This document shows positions 23,210 to 31,764 of a stretch of 64,000 nt of DNA, piece after piece. Location of the stretch: the NCBI RefSeq assembly GCF_021391675.1, contig NZ_CP090095.1, forward strand, positions 1,183,501 through 1,247,500, read 5' to 3'. Under the pieces are notes generated by a model. That model was given only the letters and a program-made list of their open reading frames with translations, ran no database searches and was not told the DNA's origin. The translations under genes were made by a program, and so were the position numbers. Source of the stretch: Neorhizobium galegae. GTDB taxonomy: Bacteria > Pseudomonadota > Alphaproteobacteria > Rhizobiales > Rhizobiaceae. Each line of letters begins with the position of its first letter. Position 1 is the first letter of the stretch.

Positions 23210-23842
23210 CTAACTCCGCTGCAGCGCCAGATGCGCGCCGAGACCGACCAGCAGCGCCCCTCCGGCCCGCTGCATCAGCCTTTGCGCTCCGCTCGAGCGC
23301 TTCAGCCGGGTAATGACAGCGCCGGCGAGGAAGACGCAGACGATATCGGCGGACGAGAACATCAGGTTGACGATCGTCCCGAGGATCACGAACTGCAGCC
23401 AGATGGGGAAGGCGGCCGATGCGTCGATGAACTGCGGCAGGAAGGCGAGGAAGAAGATTGCCGTCTTCGGGTTCAGCACTTCCACCGTGATGCTTTCGAA
23501 AAACGCCCGCCGACCGGATTTCTGGGCGATCTCCGGAAGTTCGACATCGCCCGCCGCCTTGGCGCGGAACAGCGAGATGCCGAGCCAAACGAGATAGGCC
23601 GCGCCCGCCAGCTTCACCGCCAGATAGAGCATCGGCACCGCATGGAACAGCACCGAAAGCCCGGCGGCTGCGGCAAACACATGCGCATAACCGCCGATAT
23701 GGATGCCGAGCGAGGCCATCAGCCCCGACCACCGTCCGCGCGCCAGCGTCTGGGCAGCGGCATAAAGCATGGCCGGCCCGGGTATATAGGCGAACACCGC
23801 AGTGGTGGCGAGAAAGGCGAGAAACAGCTCGGTCGAGGGCAT
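23210..23842 (-). CDS. LysE/RhtB family exporter
   Basis: A 210-residue six-span exporter: FAYIPGPAMLYAAAQTLARGRWSGLMASLGIHIGGY, AAYLVWLGISLFRAK, then EVLNPKTAIFFLAFLPQFI (NPK motif). Members export amino acids or derivatives, and the substrate is unknown. Met19 of the longer frame is the start that fits the family. It is convergent with the GNAT gene and divergent from the next transporter. Confidence 0.9.
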   Translation of the reverse strand: MPSTELFLAFLATTAVFAYIPGPAMLYAAAQTLARGRWSGLMASLGIHIGGYAHVFAAAAGLSVLFHAVPMLYLAVKLAGAAYLVWLGISLFRAKAAGDVELPEIAQKSGRRAFFESITVEVLNPKTAIFFLAFLPQFIDASAAFPIWLQFVILGTIVNLMFSSADIVCVFLAGAVITRLKRSSGAQRLMQRAGGALLVGLGAHLALQRS

Positions 23843-24019
23843 ATCGTGTTCCTTGAATGAGTCCGCATCATTGCAACAGGCGGTGCCCGCCCGCAAGTGC
23901 GCTCAGCCGCTGCCGTTCGAGCAGCGCAGCTTGAGAACACTTCGATCCGCACCGAAGCATCCGCCCTGCGTCCTGACCTAGAACACCCGCATCGAAATGC
24001 GAACAGGCCAGGCGAGATC

Positions 24020-24922
24020 ATGCCGAACACACCGAATATGACCAAAGAACTGGCGCTGCTATTGGCGCTCTCCACGCTCTGGGGCGCCTCCTATACGTTC
24101 ATCAAGATCGGCGTCGAAACCATCCCGCCGGTGACCCTGATTGCGCTGAGAACCCTGATCGCCGGGGCGGTGCTGCTCGCCGTCATCCGCTGGCGCGGCC
24201 TGAAACTGCCGCGCGGCGGGGCCATCTGGGCGCGCTTCCTGTTCCAGGCCTGCCTGAACAGCGCCGTTCCCTTCACGCTGATTGCCTGGGCGGAACAATC
24301 GACCGAGGCCGGGCTTGCTGCCATCCTCAATTCCACCACGCCGATCTTCGCCTTCCTGATCACGGCGCTGGTCACCCGCCATGAGCCGGTGACGGGTCGA
24401 AAACTGTTCGGCGTCGGCGCGGGGCTTGTCGGCATCTGCCTTGTCATCGGCGTGCAGGCGCTCTCGGGCCTGGGGGAGGGACTTGTACCTCAGTTGGCGA
24501 TCGTGCTGGCGACGGTGTGTTATGCCGGTGCGGCAATCTTCGGCAGGAACTTCAAGGGTCTCGATCCGATCATGCCGGCGGCGGGCTCGCTCGTCTGCGG
24601 CGCCGCGCTGCTGGTCCCGGCAAGCCTGATCCTCGACAAGCCCTGGACGCTTGCGCCCTCCCTGGAATCGATCCTCGCGCTGGTCGCGCTCTCAGTCTTC
24701 TCCACGGCGCTCGCCTTCGTCATCTATTTCCGGCTGATGCAGACGCTCGGTTCGGTCGGCGCGACGTCGCAGGCCTATCTGCGGGTGCCCGTCGGGGTGG
24801 CGATCGGCGTCGTCTTTCTCGGCGAAAGCCTGCATGCGAGCGCTTGGATAGGCCTGATCTGCGTCGTCGCAGGAGTTGCCGCCATGACCTTGCCGGCACG
24901 TCGAAAGCTCGCTTCCGTGTGA
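24020..24922 (+). CDS. EamA/DMT family transporter
   Basis: A 300-residue drug/metabolite transporter with ten membrane segments in two EamA repeats (residues about 12-145 and 155-290). The first repeat starts LLALSTLWGASYTFIKIGVETIPPVTLIALR and the second ends in SQAYLRVPVGVAIGVVFLGE, both typical. Substrate unknown. It is convergent with the MarR regulator. ATG 24020 is preferred, with Met7 an alternative. Confidence 0.9.
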   Translation: MPNTPNMTKELALLLALSTLWGASYTFIKIGVETIPPVTLIALRTLIAGAVLLAVIRWRGLKLPRGGAIWARFLFQACLNSAVPFTLIAWAEQSTEAGLAAILNSTTPIFAFLITALVTRHEPVTGRKLFGVGAGLVGICLVIGVQALSGLGEGLVPQLAIVLATVCYAGAAIFGRNFKGLDPIMPAAGSLVCGAALLVPASLILDKPWTLAPSLESILALVALSVFSTALAFVIYFRLMQTLGSVGATSQAYLRVPVGVAIGVVFLGESLHASAWIGLICVVAGVAAMTLPARRKLASV

Positions 24923-24934
24923 GCCCGCCTTCCG

Positions 24935-25480
24935 TCAATCCTCCGTCGGCTCCGGTGGTCCCTGTCGTGAAAGATGGGCCTCGACAGCGAGATTCAGTTC
25001 CCGCAGCAGGTCGGCAAGCTGTGCCTTCTTCTCCGGATCGAAATCCGCGATCGCCTCCGCCTCGCTTGCCATGTCCCGCCGGAATGCGGCCTCCGCTCTG
25101 CCGATGCCTTCGTCCGTCAGCTGCACCGCAAGGCTTCGACCGTCTCTGTCGGACGGGACGCGCTTGATCAGTCCGGCTTTTTCCAGCCGGCCGAGCCGGT
25201 GGGTGAGACTGCCGGAGGCGATCATCAGCGATCGGTAGAGTTCCGTCGGCGTCAGCCGATGGGGCGGCCCGGAGCGCAGCAGCGTGCCCACGACATCGAA
25301 CTCCCCGCGGTCCAGCTGGAACGATGCGAATGTCGCCTCGATCGACGGCGTGACCAGCCGCGACAGGCGGTAGATGCGGCCGAGAATCTCCATCGGCCCC
25401 GTGTCGAGATCCGGCAATTGTTTGGCCCACTGGGCCCGCGCCCGGTCGATGTGATCCTGCGTTTTTTGCTCTCGCGCCAT
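24935..25480 (-). CDS. MarR family repressor
   Basis: A 181-residue winged-helix regulator: helix pair RLVTPSIEATFASFQLDRGEFDVVGTLLRSG, recognition helix in LTPTELYRSLMIASGSLTHRLGRLEKAGLIKR, and the wing DGRSLAVQLTDEG. MarR proteins are ligand-released repressors of neighbouring transporter genes. The spacer to the divergent EamA gene holds two copies of a 16-base palindrome, the obvious operators. The ATG at 25480 follows CGGAGAATCGGA; the longer frame would overlap those operators. Confidence 0.92.
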   Translation of the reverse strand: MAREQKTQDHIDRARAQWAKQLPDLDTGPMEILGRIYRLSRLVTPSIEATFASFQLDRGEFDVVGTLLRSGPPHRLTPTELYRSLMIASGSLTHRLGRLEKAGLIKRVPSDRDGRSLAVQLTDEGIGRAEAAFRRDMASEAEAIADFDPEKKAQLADLLRELNLAVEAHLSRQGPPEPTED

Positions 25481-25505
25481 TCCGATTCTCCGTCTCGATA
25501 AAACT

Positions 25506-25552
25506 ATCTTGACATGAAGATAAATCGGGCGCAAATATCTTCACATGAAGAT
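25506..25552. promoter_or_regulatory. twin MarR operators
   Basis: ATCTTCACATGAAGAT (25537-25552) is a perfect palindrome and ATCTTGACATGAAGAT (25506-25521) a near copy. The centres are 31 bases apart, three helical turns, so both face the same side of the DNA. They sit between marR and the divergent transporter gene. Confidence 0.8.
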
Positions 25553-25572
25553 AAATAGGTGAGGAAACGACC

Positions 25573-26535
25573 ATGCCTTCGATCGCCGCAAGGAAGCCTT
25601 TTGAAATTCCGCTGATCGTGCTGATGCTTGCCTGTTCCTTCCTGTGGGGAGGCGCCTTCATTCTGCTGAAGCTGGCGGGCACCGCGCTCTCTCCGCTCGC
25701 CCTGACGGCGGTGAGAGGGCTGATGGGCGGCAGCCTGATCGCCATATGGATGGTCGTCTCCGGCCACAACATTCTCCCGCGCGGACGGGAAATGCGCGAC
25801 TGGATCGTCCTCGGTTTCCTGCAGGGCGTCGTGCCGAACAGCCTGACGGCCTACGCGCTGACGGAAATCTCGGCGGGCCTGACATCGATGATCCAGGCCT
25901 CCACGCCGCTCGTCGTCGCGGTTCTGGCGCAGGCGCTGTTTGCCAGCGAACGGCTGACGCCGAAAGTGGCGCTCGGGCTTGCGACCGGCTTCGGCGGCAT
26001 GGTCCTGCTGATCGGCCCGGCAGCGCTCGGTGCCGACAATGTCAGCCTTCGCGGCGTCGGCGCCGTGGCCATCGTCGCGGTCAGCTATGCGCTCGGCAAT
26101 CTTTATGTGCGCGGTATTCCAGGTGCTCAGCCGGTCCGGCTGGCGCTGGGACAGCAGCTGTTTTCCGGCCTGCCGACCTTCGCGGTGATGATCTATCTCG
26201 GCGGTCTTTCGGCCTTCTCTCCGGCACTCGACAACCTGCCGCTGCTTGTCGTCCTCGGCGTGTTCGGAACGGCCCTGCCGATCGTTCTCTACATGAACAT
26301 CCTCAAGAAGGCAGGTCCGACCATCGGTTCGATGAACGGCTATTTCCTGCCGCCCTGGGCGATCGTCCTCGGTTTTGTCCTGCTGGGTGAACCTGTCAGC
26401 CTGAGAGAGATCATCGCCACCGCGATCGTGCTTGCCGGTGTCGCGATCGTGTCGCTGAAGACGGAAATTCTGTTGATCGCCTGCCGCAGGCTGGTCGCTG
26501 CCCTTCGGCCGCGGTGCAGCGGCAAGATCACCTGA
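25573..26535 (+). CDS. EamA/DMT family transporter, probable MarR target
   Basis: A 320-residue ten-span transporter with two EamA domains: VLMLACSFLWGGAFILLKLAGTALSPLALTAVRG at the start and GPTIGSMNGYFLPPWAIVLGFVLLGEPVS in the second repeat. It starts 20 bases beyond the operator palindromes and is divergent from marR, so it is the likely regulated gene. The substrate is unknown. The basic C-terminus (RRLVAALRPRCSGK) is cytoplasmic. It is convergent with tetR, with a shared hairpin between. Confidence 0.9.
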   Translation: MPSIAARKPFEIPLIVLMLACSFLWGGAFILLKLAGTALSPLALTAVRGLMGGSLIAIWMVVSGHNILPRGREMRDWIVLGFLQGVVPNSLTAYALTEISAGLTSMIQASTPLVVAVLAQALFASERLTPKVALGLATGFGGMVLLIGPAALGADNVSLRGVGAVAIVAVSYALGNLYVRGIPGAQPVRLALGQQLFSGLPTFAVMIYLGGLSAFSPALDNLPLLVVLGVFGTALPIVLYMNILKKAGPTIGSMNGYFLPPWAIVLGFVLLGEPVSLREIIATAIVLAGVAIVSLKTEILLIACRRLVAALRPRCSGKIT

Positions 26536-26561
26536 ACGGGGAGCCTGAACCGGACGGTTAC

Positions 26562-26587
26562 GAAAGGCCAGGTAGTCCGGGCCTTTC
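26562..26587. terminator. bidirectional hairpin between convergent genes
   Basis: GAAAGGCC pairs with GGCCTTTC across a 10-base loop. It lies between the stops of the transporter (26535) and the TetR gene (26588). Confidence 0.55.
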
Positions 26588-27154
26588 CTATCGTCCGGGC
26601 AGTACCGCTGCCACGAACTCTTCCAGGCTCCTGCGCACATGCGCATCGATCGGCCCCGCGGGATTGAATCCCCACCAGAGAAGGCAGCCCTGCCACTGCG
26701 AGGCCATCAGCATGCCGATATTGTCAGGCGTGCCCGGCGTCGCCGCAAAACAGGCGGTGATCGCGGCGGACAGAACCTCGCCCCAGGCAAAGCCCCGGGC
26801 GCGCAGGCGAGGATCGCGAAAATCCTCGCGCAGCATCAGCAGGCCTTCGGCGTAAGCCTCGATGCCGCCATAGTCTCCGGAAAGCGTAACGAGAATGTCC
26901 ACGGCACCTTGAGGCGTCTTCGGCGCGGCGGTGATCGCCGCTTCCGTCTTGGCATCCAGATCGTCCCAGGCAAACAGCAGCGCGGCGCGGGCAAGTTCTT
27001 CCTTGTTCTTGAAGCGCTGCACCAGCGTCGAGCCGGAAAGGCCGCAGGCCGTCGCGAGCGAGGCGAAGGTCAGCGCCTCCGGGCCTTTTGCGTGCATCAC
27101 CTTCAGCGCCGCCGCCAGTACGTCCCTGTCCGGCATGGTTTTTGGTCGCGCCAT
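26588..27154 (-). CDS. TetR family repressor
   Basis: A 188-residue regulator with the N-terminal TetR helix-turn-helix (VLAAALKVMHAKGPEALTFASLATACGLSGSTLVQRFKNKEELARAAL, residues about 12-60) and a divergent helical ligand domain. It is divergent from an SDR oxidoreductase gene, with AT-rich palindromes in the spacer that fit its operator. The start at 27154 (MARPKTMPDRD) was chosen because the longer frame runs through the promoter region and into the next gene. Confidence 0.92.
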   Translation of the reverse strand: MARPKTMPDRDVLAAALKVMHAKGPEALTFASLATACGLSGSTLVQRFKNKEELARAALLFAWDDLDAKTEAAITAAPKTPQGAVDILVTLSGDYGGIEAYAEGLLMLREDFRDPRLRARGFAWGEVLSAAITACFAATPGTPDNIGMLMASQWQGCLLWWGFNPAGPIDAHVRRSLEEFVAAVLPGR

Positions 27155-27168
27155 CTTGCCTCTCGAAT

Positions 27169-27190
27169 TATAAACGAATAAACGTTTATA
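27169..27190. promoter_or_regulatory. probable TetR operator
   Basis: TATAAACG and CGTTTATA form 8-base inverted arms with a 6-base spacer; within them ATAAACGTTTAT (27178-27189) is itself a perfect palindrome, and ATAAACG is directly repeated. It lies 15 bases upstream of the tetR start and 60 bases before the oxidoreductase gene. Confidence 0.7.
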
Positions 27191-27250
27191 TATTGCCTCG
27201 ATTTGGAAAGCCAGTTCTAACCATACGGAACCGGAAGGGAAGGAGCCGTC

Positions 27251-28177
27251 ATGTCGCACGTGTACAAAAAGCCGCTGGAGGGAAAAATCGCGCTGGTGGC
27301 AGGCGCCACGCGGGGCGCCGGGCGGGGTATCGCCGTCGAGCTCGGGGCAGCCGGCGCCACGGTTTATGTCACCGGCCGAACGACTCGGGAAAAACAGTCG
27401 GAATACCTGCGACCGGAGACGATCGAGGACACTGCCGACCTGGTGACGCAAGCCGGCGGCACGGGGATTGCGGTCCCCCTCGATCATCTCGTCCCGGAGG
27501 ATGTTGCAGCGCTCGTCGAGCGCATCCGCAAGGAGCAGGGGAGGCTCGATATCCTCGTCAACGACATCTGGGGCGGCGAACATCTGTTCGAATGGGACAA
27601 GCCGGTCTGGGAGCACAATCTGGAAAAGGGCCTGCGCATGCTGCGGCTGGCGATCGACACCCATCTGATCACCGCCCATCACGCGCTGAAGCTGATGATC
27701 GAAAAGCCGGGCGGCCTGCTGGTCGAGGTCACCGACGGCACCGCCGAATACAATGCCGAACACTACCGCCTCTCGCCCTTCTACGACCTCGCTAAAACCG
27801 CGGCAACGCGCATGGCCTGGGCGCATGGCAAGGATCTCGAAAAGCTCAGCAGCACCTCGGTCTCGATCACGCCGGGCTGGCTGCGCTCCGAAATGATGCT
27901 GGATATCTATCGGGTGACCGAGGAGAACTGGCGGGATGCGCTCGTCGCCCAGCCGCATTTCTGCATTTCCGAAACCCCGCGCTTCATCGGCCGGGCGGTG
28001 GCAGCGCTTGCCGCCGATCCGGACCGGGCGCGCTGGAACGGCCAGTCGCTGTCGAGCGGCGGCCTTGCCAAGGTCTATGAATTCGATGATGTCGACGGCT
28101 CGCGGCCGGATTGCTGGCGCTACATGCAAGAGGTTCAGGAGCCCGGCAAGCCGGCCGACGCCACCGGTTATCGCTGA
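27251..28177 (+). CDS. short-chain dehydrogenase/reductase
   Basis: A 308-residue NAD(P)-dependent oxidoreductase. The cofactor loop is GATRGAGRGIAVELG (TGxxxGxG form), followed by RLDILVNDIWGG (NNxG region) and the catalytic Tyr and Lys in SPFYDLAKTAATRMAWA; the usual preceding Ser is replaced within a VTDGTAEYN stretch. The insert EHLFEWDKPVWEHNLEKGL and the final WRYMQEVQEPGKPA place it in the long SDR group of unknown substrate. It is divergent from the TetR regulator and probably controlled by it. AAGGAG precedes the ATG. Confidence 0.88.
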   Translation: MSHVYKKPLEGKIALVAGATRGAGRGIAVELGAAGATVYVTGRTTREKQSEYLRPETIEDTADLVTQAGGTGIAVPLDHLVPEDVAALVERIRKEQGRLDILVNDIWGGEHLFEWDKPVWEHNLEKGLRMLRLAIDTHLITAHHALKLMIEKPGGLLVEVTDGTAEYNAEHYRLSPFYDLAKTAATRMAWAHGKDLEKLSSTSVSITPGWLRSEMMLDIYRVTEENWRDALVAQPHFCISETPRFIGRAVAALAADPDRARWNGQSLSSGGLAKVYEFDDVDGSRPDCWRYMQEVQEPGKPADATGYR

Positions 28178-28819
28178 TCAGCCGCCCATCGCCGCTCTCC
28201 CGATCGCCGCCTTTCCGACCACTAGTCGCTCGGCCTCGTCGCGCAGGTCGAGCGTGATCAGGGTGCCGTCGCGGATGCCGCGTTTCAGCACATCCTTCCG
28301 CTCCGGCTCGACCCGGATCTCTTGCCTGTCGAACAGCACCCGCAGCCGGCTGCGCGACAGCGGCAGTTCCGCCGCCAGCAGCCGGTCGAGCCGCAGGCCG
28401 GTCGGGTAGGGCAGGGCGAGTGTGATCGCGATCCGCCGCCAATCCGCATCGTGGCGCAGCACCGCCTTGCGCATGTCGATGTCGTCGCTTTCCTCGATGC
28501 GTCCGGCCTTGGCCCTCAGCGCCAGCGCGTCGAATTCGATGCGGGCCACGAAGTCCGGCATGCTCGCCTGCATCGCGTCGAGCATGGCAGGATCGATCGC
28601 CCGGATGGTCTGCCGCTCGAAGATCGGCCGGTTCCAGGTGCCGTCGCAGGCGATGCATCTGTAGATGAGCCAGGCATCGAGCCGCTTGCCGTTGGCGTTG
28701 AGGCGGATGCGGCCGCTGGAACGGAACGGTTGAGGACCGCCGCAGCCGCTGCAGCCAAGGATCGGCCGGGGTGGAGTTTTGGGTGTCGCTGTCCATTCGA
28801 GATGGAGGATATTGCACAT
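28178..28819 (-). CDS. DUF1062 protein
   Basis: A 213-residue protein matching DUF1062: an N-terminal zinc-ribbon-like part with paired cysteines (GCSGCGG and YRCIACDGTWNRPIFE), then a mixed region and a C-terminal segment (LRLDRLLAAELPLSRSRLRVLFDRQEIRV) that resembles an S4 RNA-binding motif. The combination suggests a nucleic-acid role, though the family is uncharacterised. Its stop abuts that of the convergent SDR gene. Confidence 0.88.
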   Translation of the reverse strand: MCNILHLEWTATPKTPPRPILGCSGCGGPQPFRSSGRIRLNANGKRLDAWLIYRCIACDGTWNRPIFERQTIRAIDPAMLDAMQASMPDFVARIEFDALALRAKAGRIEESDDIDMRKAVLRHDADWRRIAITLALPYPTGLRLDRLLAAELPLSRSRLRVLFDRQEIRVEPERKDVLKRGIRDGTLITLDLRDEAERLVVGKAAIGRAAMGG

Positions 28820-29234
28820 GCCGTTTTGATCTTCCGGTCAGGAAGTTCATGCGGGAAACGGCACTCAAGAAGCCCTCTTGGGGCGCACACGGTGTGGCGA
28901 AGGTCCGGACTGTGGGAAGGGAGCGTCGGAGGCAGGGCAGCGGAGGCCGCACTGGCACGATCAATGCCAAACCGGTCTCAAGCCGCCACCCCGATGAACA
29001 GTGTTCCCACGCGGGCAAGCGTCATCGCTCTTCCACACATGGGAGGGTGAACCTGTCGAGACCGGGGATTACTTAGGCAAACTGAACCTCAAAGGCCGAC
29101 GCTCTTCGACTGAAAGGCATAAACGTGCGAAAATCGAAGTCAAGAATTTTTGGACGTCGCGCCGCGGCCGTTGTGACCTATATGCCGTCCTGACCTATAT
29201 GAAGCGTCACCAGTCGTTCAGCGAGGATCGAACC
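28820..29234 (+). promoter_or_regulatory. 415-base gap with a likely promoter for the cupin gene
   Basis: No convincing gene is seen in this gap. Near its end TGACCTATATG occurs twice (29174-29184 and 29191-29201, period 17). TTGTGA (29171-29176) and CTATAT (29195-29200) could serve as -35 and -10 with an 18-base spacer, so the repeat overlaps the promoter and may bind a regulator. Confidence 0.4.
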
Positions 29235-29642
29235 ATGGACATCAAGCGCAGCGGATCGCAGCCTTCGAAGGCACCGCCACAATATTTCACCGGCACCGTC
29301 CGGCTCGATCCGATCGTCGAGGCGCCGGAGCCGGCCCGGGTCCGCGCCCTTTCGGTCACCTTCGAGCCGGGTGCGCGCACCGACTGGCACACCCACCCGC
29401 TCGGCCAGACGCTGCTCGTCACGGCCGGCGCGGGTCTCGCCCAGGTCTGGGGCGAGCCGGTCCGGGCCATCCGGCCCGGCGACGTGATCTGGTTCCCGCC
29501 CGGCGAAAAACATTGGCACGGCGCATCCCCGACCACCGCCATGACCCATATCGCCATCCAGGAAGCGCTGAACGGCAGCACGGCGGAATGGCTGGGCGCG
29601 GTGACGGACGATCAATATGCAGGCGAGGTCGCGAAAGACTGA
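29235..29642 (+). CDS. cupin-domain protein
   Basis: A 135-residue single cupin: the first motif is [20 protein letters not shown], the second [17 protein letters not shown], giving the usual two to three His and one further metal ligand. Small cupins of this kind often accompany carboxymuconolactone-decarboxylase or aldo/keto reductase genes, none of which is present here. The reaction is unknown. It is convergent with the GFA gene, three bases apart. Confidence 0.9.
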   Translation: MDIKRSGSQPSKAPPQYFTGTVRLDPIVEAPEPARVRALSVTFEPGARTDWHTHPLGQTLLVTAGAGLAQVWGEPVRAIRPGDVIWFPPGEKHWHGASPTTAMTHIAIQEALNGSTAEWLGAVTDDQYAGEVAKD

Positions 29643-29645
29643 GCC

Positions 29646-30062
29646 CTATTCGACGAGCCGGATGTCCGCGTCCGGTTCGTACCAGCCATGGCGCCGACGC
29701 GACCAGAAGATTGCCGCCGGCGGCGCGAAATCCGGCTCGCCGAAACAGCCGACCGAGACGACGATCCCATTCTCCAGCACCTCCGCCTCCATATAGACGA
29801 GCGTGCCGCAATTCGGGCAGAAGACCTGGTCCATCCACCGGCCCTCGTCGGTGATCCGCCGGAACTGGCGCCGCTCGCCTCCGTCGGCGACGATCGCCTG
29901 CTTGCGATAACGGGCCCGATAGGAAAACGCCGATCCTGTCGCCTTCTGGCATTCGAGGCAGGCACAGGCATAGACCCGCTCCGGCGCGCCCGCGAGGGTG
30001 AGCCGGAAGTTGCCGCAGGAACAGGCGGCGGTGCGGGTGACGGGAACTTCAACGCCGGTCAT
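29646..30062 (-). CDS. GFA/CENP-V family zinc protein
   Basis: A 138-residue protein with the zinc-binding cysteine pairs of the GFA family: CSCGNF, CACLECQKATG and CPNCGT. The type enzyme binds the glutathione-formaldehyde adduct, but most paralogues have unknown thiol or aldehyde roles. Its ATG overlaps the stop of the short remnant frame at 30059-30181 (ATGA), so it was once, or still is, the second gene of that transcript. Confidence 0.92.
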   Translation of the reverse strand: MTGVEVPVTRTAACSCGNFRLTLAGAPERVYACACLECQKATGSAFSYRARYRKQAIVADGGERRQFRRITDEGRWMDQVFCPNCGTLVYMEAEVLENGIVVSVGCFGEPDFAPPAAIFWSRRRHGWYEPDADIRLVE

Positions 30063-30181
30063 GACCTCACCATGGGCCGCGCCAGCATCGCGAAATCGTC
30101 GTCGTCATGGCCGTTTTTCGCCAGGGTGCGAACGAGGGCTGCTGCCATCCGGCCCGCGCCGAAAAATCCTGTTGTGGTCAT
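30059..30181 (-). pseudogene. remnant of an NAD(P)-binding oxidoreductase
   Basis: A 40-codon frame that begins like a 6-phosphogluconate-dehydrogenase-type Rossmann protein (MTTTGFFGAGRMAAALVRTL, G-x-G-x2-x3 glycine pattern) and then jumps to what looks like the C-terminus of such an enzyme (GHDDDDFAMLARPM). A large in-frame internal deletion would explain this. It stands divergent from a broken HxlR regulator, the usual neighbour of such oxidoreductases. The stop overlaps the GFA start. Confidence 0.55.
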
Positions 30182-30290
30182 CGAGTTGAACTCCGATATG
30201 TGAGATGCCATTTGATACCGCTGCGGATCGGCGCGGGTAAATTACGCACCTTCGGGTAAGCGGTTACTCTGCGGTTAGGGGAGAACGGGA

Positions 30291-30659
30291 ATGAAACGCC
30301 TGCCGGACGACGATTGCGGTTTTGCGAGCGCCCTCAATGTGATCGGGGGAAAATGGAAGACCGATATCCTCTGGGAGATCAACGTCGAGCCCCGCCGCTT
30401 CGGCGAGTTGAAGCGCATCCTCTTAGGGATCAGCGAGAAGATGCTCGCCTAGCAGCTTCGCGAGATGGAGGCCGACGATCTCATCCGCCGCGAGGTATTT
30501 CCGGGCAAGGTGCAGCGGGTCGAATATTCCGCCACCGAGTTCGGCCGCAGCCTCAACCACGCCGTGACGGTGATGGCGGACTGGGGCAAGGCCTATGAAA
30601 TCCGCATGGCGGAAAAGGCCGAACAGGAGCGTCTTCCCGTTCTTGCTATGAGGGCCTGA
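30291..30659 (+). pseudogene. HxlR family regulator with an in-frame amber stop
   Basis: The frame from ATG 30291 encodes a recognisable HxlR regulator: CGFASALNVIGGKWKTDILWEI, RRFGELKRILLGISEKMLA, then a TAG at 30450-30452, after which QLREMEADDLIRREVFPGKVQRVEYSATEFG continues in frame to 30659. In relatives the interrupted place is normally Gln (MLAQQLREME-like), so a single C-to-T change of CAG to TAG explains the break. The split falls inside the winged helix, so no working repressor is expected unless the stop is read through. Confidence 0.85.
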
Positions 30660-30749
30660 GGCTCGAAAAGGTTTCGCGCGTCATTGAACGGAAACGTCTG
30701 GCGCGCAAAGATGGGCCATGATTCCGAACCGGAACCAGAAGGAGCCGCC

Positions 30750-31616
30750 ATGTCAGACGTCACCCGCATCTCCAACCAGTACCTGACCGTCGACATCTCC
30801 TCGCTCGGCTCCGAGATGCAGGCGCTGACAGCGGCTGACGGCCGCTCGTTTCTCTGGAATGGCGATGCCGCCTTCTGGAACGGCCGCTCGCCGGTTCTGT
30901 TTCCAATGGTCGGCAAGGCGCCGGAAAACCGGATCAGCGTCGATGGCAAGTCTTACGAGATGGGCCAGCACGGTTTCGCCCGCCGCAGCGAGTTTACGCT
31001 CGCCTCGTCGAGCGGGACCATATGCCGCTACGAACTCGCCGCATCCGACGCGACACGCGCCGTCTATCCGTTCGACTTCCTGCTGGCGGTCGAACATGCG
31101 CTGGATGGCCGGACGCTGACGGTCGCGGCCGAAGTCGAAAACCGCGACGCCCGGGCGATGCCCTTCGGCCTCGGTTTCCACCCGGCCTTCGTCTGGCCGA
31201 TCCCGGGTGCGGTGGGAGCCCACACCATTACCCTCGACAACGGCGCCGAACCGGCTTTGACGCGGCTGGAAAGCGGGCTGGTCAAGCCGGAAAAGCTGCC
31301 GTCGCCCTTCGAGGCCGGCAGCCTGACGCTCGACCATGCGATGTTCGAGGCGGATGCGATGATCTTTCCGGAGGGCGCGGGCGAGGGGCTGACCTATGCC
31401 GCCGAGGGCGGCCCCGCCCTCAAATTCTCCTTCGAGAACCTGCCGAACCTGGCGCTCTGGCAGAAACCCGGCGCTCCCTTCATCTGCATCGAGCCCTGGC
31501 ACGGCACCGCGGCAGAACTCGGCGGCTCGGACGATATCGCCAGGCGCCCCTACGGCGTGGTTCTTCAGCCAGGCGAAAAGGCCCGCTTCGCGTTCACGGT
31601 GGAACTGCCGGTCTAG
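30750..31616 (+). CDS. aldose 1-epimerase family protein (LacX-like)
   Basis: A 288-residue mutarotase-fold protein: ISNQYLTVDISSLGSEMQALT at the start, MGQHGFARRSEFTL (His-Gly-Phe-Ala-Arg, substrate pocket), PFGLGFHPAFVWP (catalytic His) and FICIEPWHGTA (catalytic Glu near residue 245). The family interconverts anomers of sugars or phosphosugars. AGGAGCC precedes ATG 30750. It appears to be a single-gene unit. Confidence 0.92.
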   Translation: MSDVTRISNQYLTVDISSLGSEMQALTAADGRSFLWNGDAAFWNGRSPVLFPMVGKAPENRISVDGKSYEMGQHGFARRSEFTLASSSGTICRYELAASDATRAVYPFDFLLAVEHALDGRTLTVAAEVENRDARAMPFGLGFHPAFVWPIPGAVGAHTITLDNGAEPALTRLESGLVKPEKLPSPFEAGSLTLDHAMFEADAMIFPEGAGEGLTYAAEGGPALKFSFENLPNLALWQKPGAPFICIEPWHGTAAELGGSDDIARRPYGVVLQPGEKARFAFTVELPV

Positions 31617-31764
31617 CGCACGGAGCCCTCCCGGCTTCCCGCCGCCCCGCATTCGGTTTATGAATGCCGCAGGCATTCCTGGGTGCTGCTGCCGGGGATC
31701 ATCGTCTACGACAAGGACCTGGCCTGACCTCAGGCGGTTCCGCGAGTGCTGTTGGAGGGAGACC

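Noticed and set aside
28820..29170. Possible small gene or degraded gene in the gap before the cupin gene
   Set aside because: Frames in both directions lack ribosome sites, domain similarity and normal codon use.
31640..31735. Possible C-terminal gene remnant between the epimerase and VOC genes (frame ending VYDKDLA)
   Set aside because: Only about 23 codons, no family recognised, and no matching upstream part.
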